NCBI GenBank assembly: GCA_017744355.1
Contig: JAGIBK010000005.1
Coordinates: forward strand, 386,790-450,789
Length of the DNA: 64,000 nt
Direction: 5' to 3'
Source: a bacterium
GTDB lineage: Bacteria; Cyanobacteriota; Sericytochromatia; S15B-MN24; UBA4093
The notes under the pieces were generated by a model. It was not told where the DNA came from. It did not search any database and saw only the letters and a program-made list of their open reading frames with translations. A program made the translations under genes and the position numbers. Position 1 is the stretch's first letter. Each line of letters begins with the position of its first letter. This document shows, in pieces, positions 1 to 7,960 of the stretch.

Positions 1-332
1 AAGAGCAAGGTCGACTTGCCGATGCCCGGATCCCCACCCAGGAGCACCAATGAGCCTGGTACCACGCCGCCGCCGAGCACCCGATCAAGCTCATCGAGGC
101 CGCTGCTGAAGCGCTCCTCGTCCTGGATGGAAACGTCTCGGAGGCGCTGGGGCGCACGGCCGATGGCGGGCGATTTGAAGGTGCCGGCCTTGGTGCCGCC
201 GGTGGGCGCCGGGGCCGAGATGGCTTCCTCCACCAGGGAGTTCCAGGCGTTGCACTCGGGGCACTTGCCCATCCAGCGGGGCTGCTCGGAGGCGCACTGC
301 TGGCAGACGTACTTGGTCTTGATCTTGGCCAT
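1..332 (-). CDS. radA: RadA DNA repair protein, N-terminal part (cut by window edge)
   Basis: Reads leftward from an ATG at 332 and runs off the window, so about 110 residues are visible. The N-terminus has the RadA zinc finger: Cys10, Cys13, Cys24 and Cys27 in a C-x2-C...C-x2-C arrangement around PRWMGKCPEC. The visible end is the Walker A motif GDPGIGKSTLL. RadA is a RecA-like ATPase that drives branch migration in recombinational repair. It lies 41 bp downstream of the sugar permease gene on the same strand, with an inverted repeat between them that may separate the two units. The C-terminal Lon-like domain is outside the window. Confidence 0.95.
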   Translation of the reverse strand, partial: MAKIKTKYVCQQCASEQPRWMGKCPECNAWNSLVEEAISAPAPTGGTKAGTFKSPAIGRAPQRLRDVSIQDEERFSSGLDELDRVLGGGVVPGSLVLLGGDPGIGKSTLL

Positions 333-343
333 GGGGGATCCTC

Positions 344-369
344 GAATCTCGATTAAATGTTCGAGATTC
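344..369. promoter_or_regulatory. Inverted repeat in front of radA
   Basis: GAATCTCG (344-351) and CGAGATTC (362-369) form a perfect 8-bp inverted repeat around a 10-nt AT-rich spacer. It fills most of the gap between the permease stop (374) and the radA start (332). No T-tract follows on the minus strand, so it fits an operator or leader hairpin better than a terminator. It is not a match to the classical E. coli or Gram-positive LexA boxes. Confidence 0.4.
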
Positions 370-373
370 TATT

Positions 374-1237
374 CTACCCCTTCACGCCCCCGCTCGTCAG
401 CCCCGACACGATGAAGCGCTGGAGAATGAGCATGACGATCACGACCGGCAGCGAGATGATGATGCTCATGGCCGCGAACTGGCTCCAGGGCTTGAAGGTC
501 TCGTACTGCCCCACCATGCCGTAGAGGGCCATCGCGAGGGTGAAGGTCTTGGGGTTCTCGAGCATGGTCCAGGCGAGGATGATCTCGGTCCAGCCGGTCA
601 TGAACCCGAACAGGGCCGTCACCGCCACCGCGGGCGCCGAAAGGGGCAGCACGATCCGCCAGAAGGTCTGGCTGCGGGTGCAGCCGTCGATCAGGGCGGC
701 CTCCTCCAGGTCCTTGGGCACCGTGTCGAAGTAGCCCTTCAGGTTCCAGATGGCGAAGGGCAGGGTGCCCGCTGCGTAGGCGATCATCAGGCCGATGAGC
801 GAGGTCCGGATGTGCAGCGACGAGAGCAGGACGTAGAGCGGGGCGATCGAGCAGACCGCGGGGAACATCTGCAGCACGATGAAGAGCATCATGCCGGCCT
901 TCCGGCCGGGGAAACGCAGCCGGGAGAAGGCGTAGGCCCCCGACGCACCGAACAGGATCCCGAAGGCGGTGGTGCCGAGTGACACCAGGAGGCTGTTGCC
1001 CAACAGCTGCCAGAACGAGACGCCGTCGATCTCGGTCGGGTTGATCAAGACCTGCTTGAAGGCCTCGAACGAGATGCCGCGCGGGATGAGGTGCAGCTCG
1101 GTCGGCCGTGCCACCGAGCTGGGGTCCAGGGCCATGGAGACGACCCACAGCACCGGGAAGAGGGAGAAGGCGCAGAATAGGACGAGGACCAGGTGGATCA
1201 GCCCCAGCTTGAGGGGGTGTTGCTTCTTACCAACCAT
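374..1237 (-). CDS. Sugar ABC transporter permease, MalG type
   Basis: 287 residues, an inner-membrane permease with about six hydrophobic segments. The cytoplasmic EAA loop reads EEAALIDGCTRSQTFWRIVLP, which docks the ATPase in this family. The start context MVGKKQHPLKL followed by a first membrane segment is typical of MalG-like permeases for maltodextrins and other oligosaccharides. It is the last of three genes in the order binding protein, MalF-type permease, MalG-type permease. It starts 4 bp after the stop of the MalF-type gene, so the three are almost certainly co-transcribed. The ATPase (MalK/MsmX type) is not in the window. Substrate is inferred from family and from the GH15 gene at 16326, not proven. 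Confidence 0.9.
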   Translation of the reverse strand: MVGKKQHPLKLGLIHLVLVLFCAFSLFPVLWVVSMALDPSSVARPTELHLIPRGISFEAFKQVLINPTEIDGVSFWQLLGNSLLVSLGTTAFGILFGASGAYAFSRLRFPGRKAGMMLFIVLQMFPAVCSIAPLYVLLSSLHIRTSLIGLMIAYAAGTLPFAIWNLKGYFDTVPKDLEEAALIDGCTRSQTFWRIVLPLSAPAVAVTALFGFMTGWTEIILAWTMLENPKTFTLAMALYGMVGQYETFKPWSQFAAMSIIISLPVVIVMLILQRFIVSGLTSGGVKG

Positions 1238-1241
1238 GCGA

Positions 1242-2165
1242 TCAGACCTCCTCGGCCGCCTTGGTCAGGCGGAGATTCAGGAGCGTGAAGCCCAGGAGGA
1301 TGAAGAAGATGACCACCGCGAACGCCGAGGCCACCCCGTACATGCCGGCGTCGACCAGCTTGTAGGCCTGGGTGATGAGGATCTGGGTCTTGCCCAGCGG
1401 GTTGCCCTGGGTCACGAAGTAGATCACGTTGAACTGGTTGAAGGTCCAGATGAAGCCCAGCATGATGGCCGGCACCATGGCGGGCCGCAGCATGGGGACG
1501 GTCACCGTCCAGAACTGCTGGAAGGGGTTTGCCCCGTCCAGGTCCGCCGCCTCGTACAGGTCCGAAGGGATGGCCTGGAGGGCACCCGAGGCCACCATCA
1601 TCATGAAGGGGAAGCCGAGCCAGACGTTGACCAGCAGCACCGCGTAGAAGGCGAGCGGGAACTGCCCCAGCCAGTCGGTGTTGGTGGGCAAGAAGGGCAG
1701 GAACTTGCTCCAGTCCTTCAAGAGCAGGTTGATGGCCCCCGCCTCGGGGTCGAACATGTTCTTCCAGACGAGGCTCGTGACGTAGGTCGGCACCGCCCAG
1801 GGCAGGATGAGCAGGGCCCGGTAGATCTTGACCCCCTTGAGGCCCGGCGTGTTGATGAGCAGGGCGAGCCCCACCCCGAGGCCCACGTGGAAGACCAGGT
1901 TCGCGACCGTCCAGAGGAGGTTGAAGCCCAGGACGTGGAGGAAGCTGAAGTCCAGGTAGGGGGCGTGCCGGAAGATGTCGACGAAGTTCTGGAGCCCGAC
2001 GAACTGCGGGTCCTGGTGCCGGATGTGGCGCGGGCTGAAGTTGGTGAAGGCCATCCAGATCCCGTATAGCAGGGGATACAGCGTGATGGCGCTCATCACC
2101 AGCGCGGCCGGGGCGATGAAGCGATAGGCGGTGGCGGCGTCGGAGGCTTTGCGCTTCGGCGTCAT
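1242..2165 (-). CDS. Sugar ABC transporter permease, MalF type
   Basis: 307 residues starting MTPKRKASDAATAYRF at the ATG at 2165. This ATG overlaps the stop of the binding-protein gene (ATGA), so translation is probably coupled. It has about six membrane segments and an EAA loop (YEAADLDGANPFQQFWTVTVP). It is short compared with E. coli MalF, lacking the large periplasmic P2 loop, as is usual outside enterobacteria. A longer reading frame extends upstream to 2507, but that part is an arginine/glycine-rich shadow inside the binding-protein gene and I reject it. Forms the membrane channel with the MalG-type partner. Confidence 0.9.
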   Translation of the reverse strand: MTPKRKASDAATAYRFIAPAALVMSAITLYPLLYGIWMAFTNFSPRHIRHQDPQFVGLQNFVDIFRHAPYLDFSFLHVLGFNLLWTVANLVFHVGLGVGLALLINTPGLKGVKIYRALLILPWAVPTYVTSLVWKNMFDPEAGAINLLLKDWSKFLPFLPTNTDWLGQFPLAFYAVLLVNVWLGFPFMMMVASGALQAIPSDLYEAADLDGANPFQQFWTVTVPMLRPAMVPAIMLGFIWTFNQFNVIYFVTQGNPLGKTQILITQAYKLVDAGMYGVASAFAVVIFFILLGFTLLNLRLTKAAEEV

Positions 2166-3376
2166 TGCTTGCGCACCGCCTCGATCTTGGCCGAGATGAC
2201 CTCGCGGGCTTCCGCGAGGGCCCGCGGAGGCTGCGCCACGTCGGTCAGGACCTTCTCGATCGCCTCGTCCATGGGGGCCCAGACCTCCTTCATCTCGGGG
2301 CTCGGCGGCAGCGGGGTGCCCCAGCGCGCTTGCTGGGCGAAGGCCTCGAGGCGATCGCCCGCAGGAATCTTGACGCCGCGCTGGGCGGGGATGTGGCCCG
2401 CTACGCGCTGCATGCGCTCGGCGGCCTCGGCGCCCGTCAGTGCCAGCGCCAGTTCCAGGGCATGCGCACGCTGCTTCTGGTGGCTGTTGGGGTTGAACAT
2501 GACGCACTTGACGCCGACGAAGGGCACGGCGGGGACCCCCTCTTCGACCATGGGGAGGGGGGCGACGCCGAGCGCGTCGCCGAGGACCTGGCGGTAACCG
2601 CCGAGGGCCCAGGGGCCGTTGATGGTCATGGCGGCCTTGCCGTCGCGGAAGAGGCCGTCCGCGCGGCCGTAATCGCTCTTGGCGGCGATGCGCGGGTGCC
2701 GCTTGAGGTCGCGCAAGAGTCCGAGCCAGTGCTCCGCGCCGGGGCCTGCGAGTGAAACGTCGCCCTTGGGGCCGAAGAGGCCGCCGCCCATCCCGAAGAG
2801 GTAGCCTGCCGTGAAGAAGAACTGGGTGTTGTAGGCGAGCAGGTAATCGCCCTGCCAGTAATCGCGGGAGTTGGCCAGGGTGAAGAGGTCCTGCACGGTG
2901 GTGGGGGGCGCACCCGTCACCAGGCGCTTGTTGTAGTACAAGGCCAGGGTTTCGAGGCTCTCGGGCAGGGCGTAGAGGCGGCCCTCGTAGCGCAGCGCGT
3001 CCAGGGCGACCGGCAGGTAGCGCGAGAGGTCGCGGCTCGAGACGACCTGGTCGAGCGGCAGGATCACCTCAGACTGGGCGAACTTGCCGACCCAGTCGGT
3101 CGCGCCGAGGACCAGGTCCGGTCCGCCGTTGGCGGCCGTGGAACGCAGGTACTTGTCCTGGAGCTTGTCGGAGGGGACCTGGAGGGCCACCACCTCCACC
3201 TCGGGGTGCGCGTCGCGGAAGCTCGAAAGGGTCTCTTTGAGACCGGCGAGCTCGACCCCGCCCCAGGCGTGCCAGAGCGTGAGCGTCGTGCGGGACGTCT
3301 GTCGGTCGCACCCGGCCACCGACAGCACAAGAGTCAGGGCGGATGCCATGAGGACGGAAGAGACTCGTCGGGACAC
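2162..3376 (-). CDS. Extracellular sugar-binding lipoprotein, MalE type
   Basis: 404 residues. The N-terminus is a lipoprotein signal peptide ending in the lipobox LSVAGC, so the mature protein is anchored by a lipidated cysteine. The body follows the family 1 sugar-binding pattern: LTLWHAWGG near the start, then GPDLVLGATDW, YALPESLETLALYYNK and FRDGKAAMTINGPWALGGY, which is the classical maltose-binding-protein signature region. It delivers sugar to the two permeases encoded next. First gene of the operon; the 240-bp gap upstream is shared with a divergent histidine kinase. Maltodextrin is the likeliest substrate by similarity, but other oligosaccharides are possible. Confidence 0.9.
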   Translation of the reverse strand: MSRRVSSVLMASALTLVLSVAGCDRQTSRTTLTLWHAWGGVELAGLKETLSSFRDAHPEVEVVALQVPSDKLQDKYLRSTAANGGPDLVLGATDWVGKFAQSEVILPLDQVVSSRDLSRYLPVALDALRYEGRLYALPESLETLALYYNKRLVTGAPPTTVQDLFTLANSRDYWQGDYLLAYNTQFFFTAGYLFGMGGGLFGPKGDVSLAGPGAEHWLGLLRDLKRHPRIAAKSDYGRADGLFRDGKAAMTINGPWALGGYRQVLGDALGVAPLPMVEEGVPAVPFVGVKCVMFNPNSHQKQRAHALELALALTGAEAAERMQRVAGHIPAQRGVKIPAGDRLEAFAQQARWGTPLPPSPEMKEVWAPMDEAIEKVLTDVAQPPRALAEAREVISAKIEAVRKQ

Positions 3377-3562
3377 GCGCGCTCCTGTCGATGCAGGGGG
3401 TGGGGCGATGGACGTGATTGCCCGTTATATATCACGCTGGCCCGAAGAGCGTCAACGCAGCGCCACTGCGGGTGAGCGCCCCACACGCTTGCTTCGATCG
3501 ATCTACAGAGGGAGTAACCGTGTTATATATTTAAAATCTTTCTGAAGACTTGTAACGAGTCA

Positions 3563-3592
3563 CCGGTGGATCTCTGCCCGGATATCCACCGG
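3563..3592. promoter_or_regulatory. Hairpin in the leader of the histidine kinase gene
   Basis: CCGGTGGAT (3563-3571) and ATCCACCGG (3584-3592) form a perfect 9-bp stem with a 12-nt loop. It ends about 25 bases before the kinase start. No U-tract follows, so a simple terminator is unlikely. An AT-rich stretch at 3520-3540 just upstream could hold a promoter, but I see no clear -35/-10 pair. The rest of 3377-3562 shows nothing I can name. Confidence 0.35.
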
Positions 3593-3617
3593 CGCAATCG
3601 TGAGGCGAGGTGTCGGA

Positions 3618-4370
3618 ATGACCACGAACATGGATGCCCCGACGACGTCCTTGACGGGTGCCGGGTCGGGCTTGGGGGACGTGCTCGCCAACATCGGGCA
3701 TGAGCTGCGCACCCCGCTCACCATCATCCAAGGGCTTTCGGAGATCCTGCTCGACGAGCTCGACGTGGGCAACGTCGACGCCGATCAGCATCGCGACTTC
3801 CTGCGCCAGATCCACCGTGCCAGCGTCTCGCTGGGCAAGCTGGTGGAGACGAGCATCATGCTCACCAAGCTCAACGCCGGTCACCTGATCATCCACCTAC
3901 AGCCGCTGCACGTGGGTGAGGCGATCGAGCGCGTGCTCGGTCAGTACGCCGATGAGGTCCTGGTCAAGGAGATCGAGGTCGGGCTCGACGTGGACGACGA
4001 TCTACCCCTGGTCTGGGCGGACGGTCTTTGCCTGGAGCTTGCCCTCCAGGCCCTTCACGACAACGCCATCAAGTTCAACCATCAGCGGGGCCTCATCCGC
4101 TGGCATGCCCAGCCCGAGGGCGAGGTGGTGCGGGTGACGCTCGTCGACTCCGGGGTGGGGATCCCCGCCGAGAAGCTTCAATCCCTCTTCACCGTCTTCG
4201 GCCAGCTCGACAGCGGATCGACCCGGCGCTACGGGGGCCTGGGGCTCGGCCTTCCGCTCGTTCGCAAGCTCATCGAGAGCCTCGGCGGCGAGATCGCGGC
4301 GGCGAGCAAGGGCACGAACCAGGGGGCCTCCTTCACCTTCACCCTGCGTCAAGCGGCTGTGCTATCGTAG
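3618..4370 (+). CDS. Small soluble sensor histidine kinase without sensor domain
   Basis: 250 residues from the ATG at 3618, chosen because GCGAGG lies 7 bases upstream; a GTG at 3600 is in frame but lacks such a site. The phospho-accepting H-box IGHELRTPL is at residues 26-34 (His28). It is followed by dimerisation helices and a HATPase_c domain with an N-box (HDNAIKFN), G1 (DSGVGIP), an F-box region and G2 (GGLGLGLPLV). There is no membrane segment and no PAS, GAF or HAMP domain, so almost the entire protein is the kinase core. No response regulator is adjacent. The input must come from a partner or from outside this gene. Confidence 0.88.
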   Translation: MTTNMDAPTTSLTGAGSGLGDVLANIGHELRTPLTIIQGLSEILLDELDVGNVDADQHRDFLRQIHRASVSLGKLVETSIMLTKLNAGHLIIHLQPLHVGEAIERVLGQYADEVLVKEIEVGLDVDDDLPLVWADGLCLELALQALHDNAIKFNHQRGLIRWHAQPEGEVVRVTLVDSGVGIPAEKLQSLFTVFGQLDSGSTRRYGGLGLGLPLVRKLIESLGGEIAAASKGTNQGASFTFTLRQAAVLS

Positions 4371-4413
4371 GAGGGCTTTTCCCGCCCGCGCCTTTCCATA
4401 GAAGGAGGTCCGC

Positions 4414-5178
4414 TTGACCATCCTTGACGAGATCCTGGCCTCCAAGGCCCAGGAGGTCGCCTCGCTCGTCGCGGGGACACCCCCTGTCCGCCGGACCGCC
4501 CCCCGCAGCTTCATGGCCCACTTGCGCGCCCACGGTCCGGTCGCCCTGATCGCCGAGATCAAGCGCAAGTCGCCCAGCCGCCCGATGATCCGCGAGGCCT
4601 TCGAGCCTGCCGCCATGGCCCGCGCCTACGAGGCGGGCGGCGCGGCGGCGCTCTCCGTTCTGACCGACGCGCCCTACTTCGGCGGCAGTCTCTCGGACAT
4701 GGCCGCCGCGCGCGAGGCCGTCGGCCTGCCGGTGCTGCGCAAGGACTTCCTCATCGATCCCCGTCAGGTCCATGAGGCCTACGCCGCCGGGGCGGATGCG
4801 CTCCTGCTCATCGCGGCGGCGCTCACGGACGATCGCCTGCGCGAGATGATGGCGGTTTGCCGTGAGGTGGGCCTGGAGTTCCTGCTGGAGGTCCACACCC
4901 CCGACGAGATGCGCCGGGCGCTGGCGCTCGAAGCCCCGCTGGTGGGCATCAACAACCGCGACCTCAAGACCTTCACGGTCGATCTTGCCGTCACACGCGA
5001 GCTGGCGACCCTGGCGCGCACGGCCGAGCGCGTGCCCATGCTGGTCAGCGAAAGCGGTATCGCCAGCCCCGAGGACCGCAGCTTGCTCGAAGCCTGGGGG
5101 ATCGAGGCCATGCTGGTGGGCGAGAGCCTTTTGCGCCAGCCCGATCTGACCCTCGCAGCGCGGGAGCTCTTGGCGTGA
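4414..5178 (+). CDS. trpC: Indole-3-glycerol phosphate synthase
   Basis: 254 residues, normal length for the single-domain enzyme. It closes the indole ring of CdRP in tryptophan synthesis. Start is TTG at 4414, supported by a near-perfect AAGGAGGT at 4402-4409. The family signature IAEIKRKSPSRP near residues 49-60 holds the catalytic lysine. VLRKDFLIDPRQV, EVHTPDEM, GINNRDLKTF and VSESGI follow in the usual order of the TIM barrel. The stop overlaps the GTG of trpF (GTGA), so the two are translationally coupled. No other trp genes are present here. Confidence 0.96.
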   Translation: MTILDEILASKAQEVASLVAGTPPVRRTAPRSFMAHLRAHGPVALIAEIKRKSPSRPMIREAFEPAAMARAYEAGGAAALSVLTDAPYFGGSLSDMAAAREAVGLPVLRKDFLIDPRQVHEAYAAGADALLLIAAALTDDRLREMMAVCREVGLEFLLEVHTPDEMRRALALEAPLVGINNRDLKTFTVDLAVTRELATLARTAERVPMLVSESGIASPEDRSLLEAWGIEAMLVGESLLRQPDLTLAARELLA

Positions 5179-5825
5179 CCCGGGTCAAGATCTGCGGCCT
5201 GACGAACGAAGCGGACGTTCACCTCGCGGTCGCCGAAGGCGCCCATGCGGTCGGCTTCGTGCACGTGCCTGCTTCCAAGCGCTTCGTGGATGCCGATCGC
5301 CTTGCCTCGCTCTGCCGCGCGGCGGGGCCCATGACCACGCGGGTCGCCGTCATCGCGGACCTTGCGCTCGACGAGGCGGCGGCGCTCGCCGAGACCTGCG
5401 CTTTGGACGCCTTGCAGCTTCACGGCTCCGAGGGGACCTCGTACCTCGCGGCCCTGCGCGGCCGTCTGCGGCCAGGGGTCTCTCTCTACAAGGCCCTCAA
5501 GGTGGAAGGCTCGGAGGCGATCGCCGAGGCCCATGCTTTCGCGCCCCTGGTGGATGCCCTCGTGCTGGACTCGGGGGGCGGGACGGGGCAGGCGTTCGAC
5601 TGGAGCCTGGTCGAGGGACTCTCGACCGAGACCGCGTTGGTGGTGGCCGGCGGCCTGCACCCCGGCAACGTGGGCGAGGTCATCCAGCGCCTTGCGCCTC
5701 ACGGGGTCGATGTGTCGAGTGGGGTGGAGGCGGCCGTCGGTCGCAAGGACCCCGAACGGCTGAGGGCGTTCTTCGCCGAGGTGCGCGCCGCGGATGCGTT
5801 TGCGCCCAGGCGAGCACGGGTATAG
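5175..5825 (+). CDS. trpF: Phosphoribosylanthranilate isomerase
   Basis: 216 residues, GTG start at 5175 overlapping the trpC stop. It catalyses the Amadori rearrangement of PRA to CdRP, the step just before TrpC. The N-terminal motif VKICGLTNEADV holds the catalytic cysteine. LQLHGSE and LDSGGGTGQAFDWS are the phosphate-binding and aspartate-containing motifs, and VAGGLHPGNV and VDVSSGVE close the barrel. Followed 22 bp later by an HD-GYP gene with its own ribosome-binding site. Confidence 0.96.
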   Translation: MTRVKICGLTNEADVHLAVAEGAHAVGFVHVPASKRFVDADRLASLCRAAGPMTTRVAVIADLALDEAAALAETCALDALQLHGSEGTSYLAALRGRLRPGVSLYKALKVEGSEAIAEAHAFAPLVDALVLDSGGGTGQAFDWSLVEGLSTETALVVAGGLHPGNVGEVIQRLAPHGVDVSSGVEAAVGRKDPERLRAFFAEVRAADAFAPRRARV

Positions 5826-5847
5826 GACCAGCTGGAGGTATTCCCTT

Positions 5848-6927
5848 TTGCGCGCCATCGACATCGACAAAGCCCAGCCCGGCATGGTGCTCGCCAAGAG
5901 CATCTTCGCCCCCGACGGTCGCCCGCTCCTGCGGGAGGGGACGGCTCTCACCGAGCGGTACCTGACCGCCCTCAAGTCGATGAAGTTCGGCTTCGTCTAC
6001 GTGGTGGACCCCCGCGCCCCCGAGGCGCGGCCGCGCGACACCATCTCGGACGAGCTGCGCCAGGAGGCCATCGGCGTCATCCGCGACACCTTCGGTCAGC
6101 TCGAGGGTAGCGGCGCTTCCAAGATCGGGGTCCAGCTCAACGCCGTGGCCCAGGTCTCCAAGCAGATCGTCGATGCGATCCTCGCGAGCCGGGACGTGTC
6201 GATCCAGATGGCAGACCTCAAGAGCCACGACAACTACACCTTCGCCCACAGCGTGAACGTCTGCGTGCTCGGCACCATCCTGGGCCACCGCATCGGCCTG
6301 GACGAGTCGCGCCTCAAGGACCTGGCGCTGGGCCTCATCCTGCACGACCTCGGCAAGACGGGGATCCCCCGCGAGGTCCTGGAGAAGCCCGGCAAGCTGA
6401 CCGAGGCCGAGTTCGACCAGATGAAGGAGCACTGCCGCGTCGGCTTCGACACCATGCGCGGCATCATGAGCCTGTCGGCCCAGGCCAAGATCGTGGCCCT
6501 CCAGCACCACGAGAAGTTCGACGGCACCGGCTACCCCAAGGGGCTCCAGGGCGACGACATCCACATCAACGCTCAGATTGCCGCCATCGCCGACGTCTTC
6601 GACGCTTTGACTTCCGATCGGGTCTACCGCAAGCGCTTCATGCCGCATGAGGCCATCGAGTACCTCATGGCGGGCGCAGGCAGCCAGTTCAGCCTCGACC
6701 TGGTGACGACCTTCGTCGCCAACGTGGCCCCCTACCCGCCCGGGACCTTCCTCAAGCTCTCGACGGGCGAGACGGCCATCGTCGTGGACGTGGACATGGG
6801 CATGGCCAGCCGCCCGATCGTCAAGATCATTCAAGACGCCAAGGGCGAGACCCTCGAGTTCGCCCGGATCTTCGACCTCAAGCGCGATCGCACGGTCATG
6901 ATCGCGAAGGTCCTCACCGACGCCTAA
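5848..6927 (+). CDS. HD-GYP domain protein, probable c-di-GMP phosphodiesterase
   Basis: 359 residues from the TTG at 5848; CTGGAGGTA lies 7 bases upstream, and longer in-frame starts would run into trpF. An N-terminal region of about 110 residues (MRAIDIDKAQPGMVLAKSIF) is typical of HD-GYP proteins. The HD-GYP core follows with HSVNVCVLG, LILHDLGKTGIPREVL, HHEKFDGTGYP and ADVFDALTSDRVYRK. The metal-binding His and Asp and the GYP triad are intact, so c-di-GMP hydrolysis is likely. There is no receiver or membrane segment. C-di-GMP often controls flagella and pili, both encoded later in the window, but no direct link is visible. Confidence 0.9.
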   Translation: MRAIDIDKAQPGMVLAKSIFAPDGRPLLREGTALTERYLTALKSMKFGFVYVVDPRAPEARPRDTISDELRQEAIGVIRDTFGQLEGSGASKIGVQLNAVAQVSKQIVDAILASRDVSIQMADLKSHDNYTFAHSVNVCVLGTILGHRIGLDESRLKDLALGLILHDLGKTGIPREVLEKPGKLTEAEFDQMKEHCRVGFDTMRGIMSLSAQAKIVALQHHEKFDGTGYPKGLQGDDIHINAQIAAIADVFDALTSDRVYRKRFMPHEAIEYLMAGAGSQFSLDLVTTFVANVAPYPPGTFLKLSTGETAIVVDVDMGMASRPIVKIIQDAKGETLEFARIFDLKRDRTVMIAKVLTDA

Positions 6928-6942
6928 GCTTCAAAGGACACC

Positions 6943-7830
6943 ATGAACTATCTCGAAGTCGCCTTCACCGTCCCCGCCCCCGCTGCCGAGGCCGTGGCCT
7001 GGGCCCTCACCGAGCACGGCCTGCCTGGCGTGGTGGTTGGCGAGCGCCGCCCCGAGGACCCCATCAGCGAGCACGCGGTCCTCAAGGCCTACCTGCCCCA
7101 ATTGGACGCCGCTCCCGATCTGGCGGCGCTCGAGGCCGCGGCCCGGCAGGCGATCGCCTCGGTCCAGCTCGAAGGCGACGTGACGCTCGCGACCCGCGTG
7201 GTGCCCGAGGAAGACTGGGCGACCAGCTGGCAGCAGTACTGGCACGTGCAGCGCATCGGCGAGCGCCTGGTGGTCCGCCCCTCGTGGGAGGAGTACACCC
7301 CCGCGGCCGACGACGTGGTCATCACCCTGGACCCCAAGATGGCCTTCGGGACCGGCACCCATCCCACCACCCGCCTGTGCATGCGCGCCCTGGAGCGCCT
7401 CGCCGCCAAGGGGCCGCTCGGCCACGTCTACGACGTGGGGGCGGGCTCGGGGATCCTGGCGATCGCTGCCCTCTTGCTCGGCGCCCCCGACGCGATCGCG
7501 GTCGACACCGACCCGGTGGCGGTGGCCGCAAGCGAGGAGAACGGCGTCATCAACGGGGTCGCCGATCGCCTCGTCAACCGGGTGGGCAGCGCGGGCGACC
7601 TGCCCGGCCAGGCCGAGCTGGTCTTCGCCAACATCCTCGCCGAGGTCATCGTGGAGCTCGCTGATGCCCTCTACGCCGTCACGGCGCCGGGCGGCACCCT
7701 CATCGCCTCGGGCATCATCGAGCGCAAGGCCGATATGGTCGCCGAGGCTCTGAAGGCTGCCGGCTACCAGGTGATCGAGCGCGAGCCCGAAGGCGAATGG
7801 GTCGGTCTCACGGCCGTTCGGCCTGCTTAA
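6943..7830 (+). CDS. prmA: Ribosomal protein L11 methyltransferase
   Basis: 295 residues, usual length for PrmA. It trimethylates ribosomal protein L11 using S-adenosylmethionine. Motifs in order: the N-terminal substrate-recognition domain (MNYLEVAFTVPAPAAEAV), EEDWATSWQQYW, MAFGTGTHPTTRLCM, the SAM-binding glycine loop VYDVGAGSGILAIAA, and FANILAEVIVEL with the NIL/NPP-like active-site loop. Starts 15 bp after the HD-GYP stop, so probably the last gene of the kinase-trpCF-HD-GYP-prmA run. Confidence 0.95.
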   Translation: MNYLEVAFTVPAPAAEAVAWALTEHGLPGVVVGERRPEDPISEHAVLKAYLPQLDAAPDLAALEAAARQAIASVQLEGDVTLATRVVPEEDWATSWQQYWHVQRIGERLVVRPSWEEYTPAADDVVITLDPKMAFGTGTHPTTRLCMRALERLAAKGPLGHVYDVGAGSGILAIAALLLGAPDAIAVDTDPVAVAASEENGVINGVADRLVNRVGSAGDLPGQAELVFANILAEVIVELADALYAVTAPGGTLIASGIIERKADMVAEALKAAGYQVIEREPEGEWVGLTAVRPA

Positions 7831-7891
7831 AGCGGGCCTTTCGTAAGCGCGAAAAATTCCCTGCGCTTATTCATCAACTTGATTACAAAGG

Positions 7892-7919
7892 CGGGCGAGT
7901 AGTTGACATAATTCGCCCG
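7892..7919 (+). terminator. Possible weak terminator hairpin after prmA
   Basis: CGGGCGA (7892-7898) and TCGCCCG (7913-7919) form a 7-bp stem with a 14-nt loop, followed by TCTTTGACTTT, a T-rich but broken tract. The position 60 bp after prmA fits a weak terminator; it also overlaps the start of the rlpA promoter region. Confidence 0.35.
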
Positions 7920-7922
7920 TCT

Positions 7923-7957
7923 TTGACTTTCAAGCAAGAGATGTGATAACCTTCACA
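7923..7957 (+). promoter_or_regulatory. rlpA promoter overlapped by a perfect CRP-type box
   Basis: A sigma-70-like promoter can be read as TTGACT (7923-7928), 16-bp spacer, GATAAC (7945-7950). The same bases hold TGTGA-TAACCT-TCACA (7942-7957), a full match to the E. coli CRP consensus TGTGA-N6-TCACA. If transcription starts near 7957 the rlpA mRNA would be nearly leaderless, which agrees with the lack of a ribosome-binding site before the ATG at 7961. A box covering the -10 would be expected to repress. The regulator at 10190-10873 is the obvious candidate. Confidence 0.5.
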
Positions 7958-7960
7958 CTT

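Noticed and set aside
2166-2507. N-terminal extension of the MalF-type permease
   Set aside because: It overlaps the binding-protein gene in another frame, is arginine/glycine/proline-rich as expected for a GC-rich shadow, and the ATG at 2165 has the coupled ATGA overlap.
3401-3460. CRP-like site in the gap upstream of the MalE-type gene (CGTGATTGCC...TATATCACG)
   Set aside because: The half-sites are too far apart for a TGTGA-N6-TCACA box.
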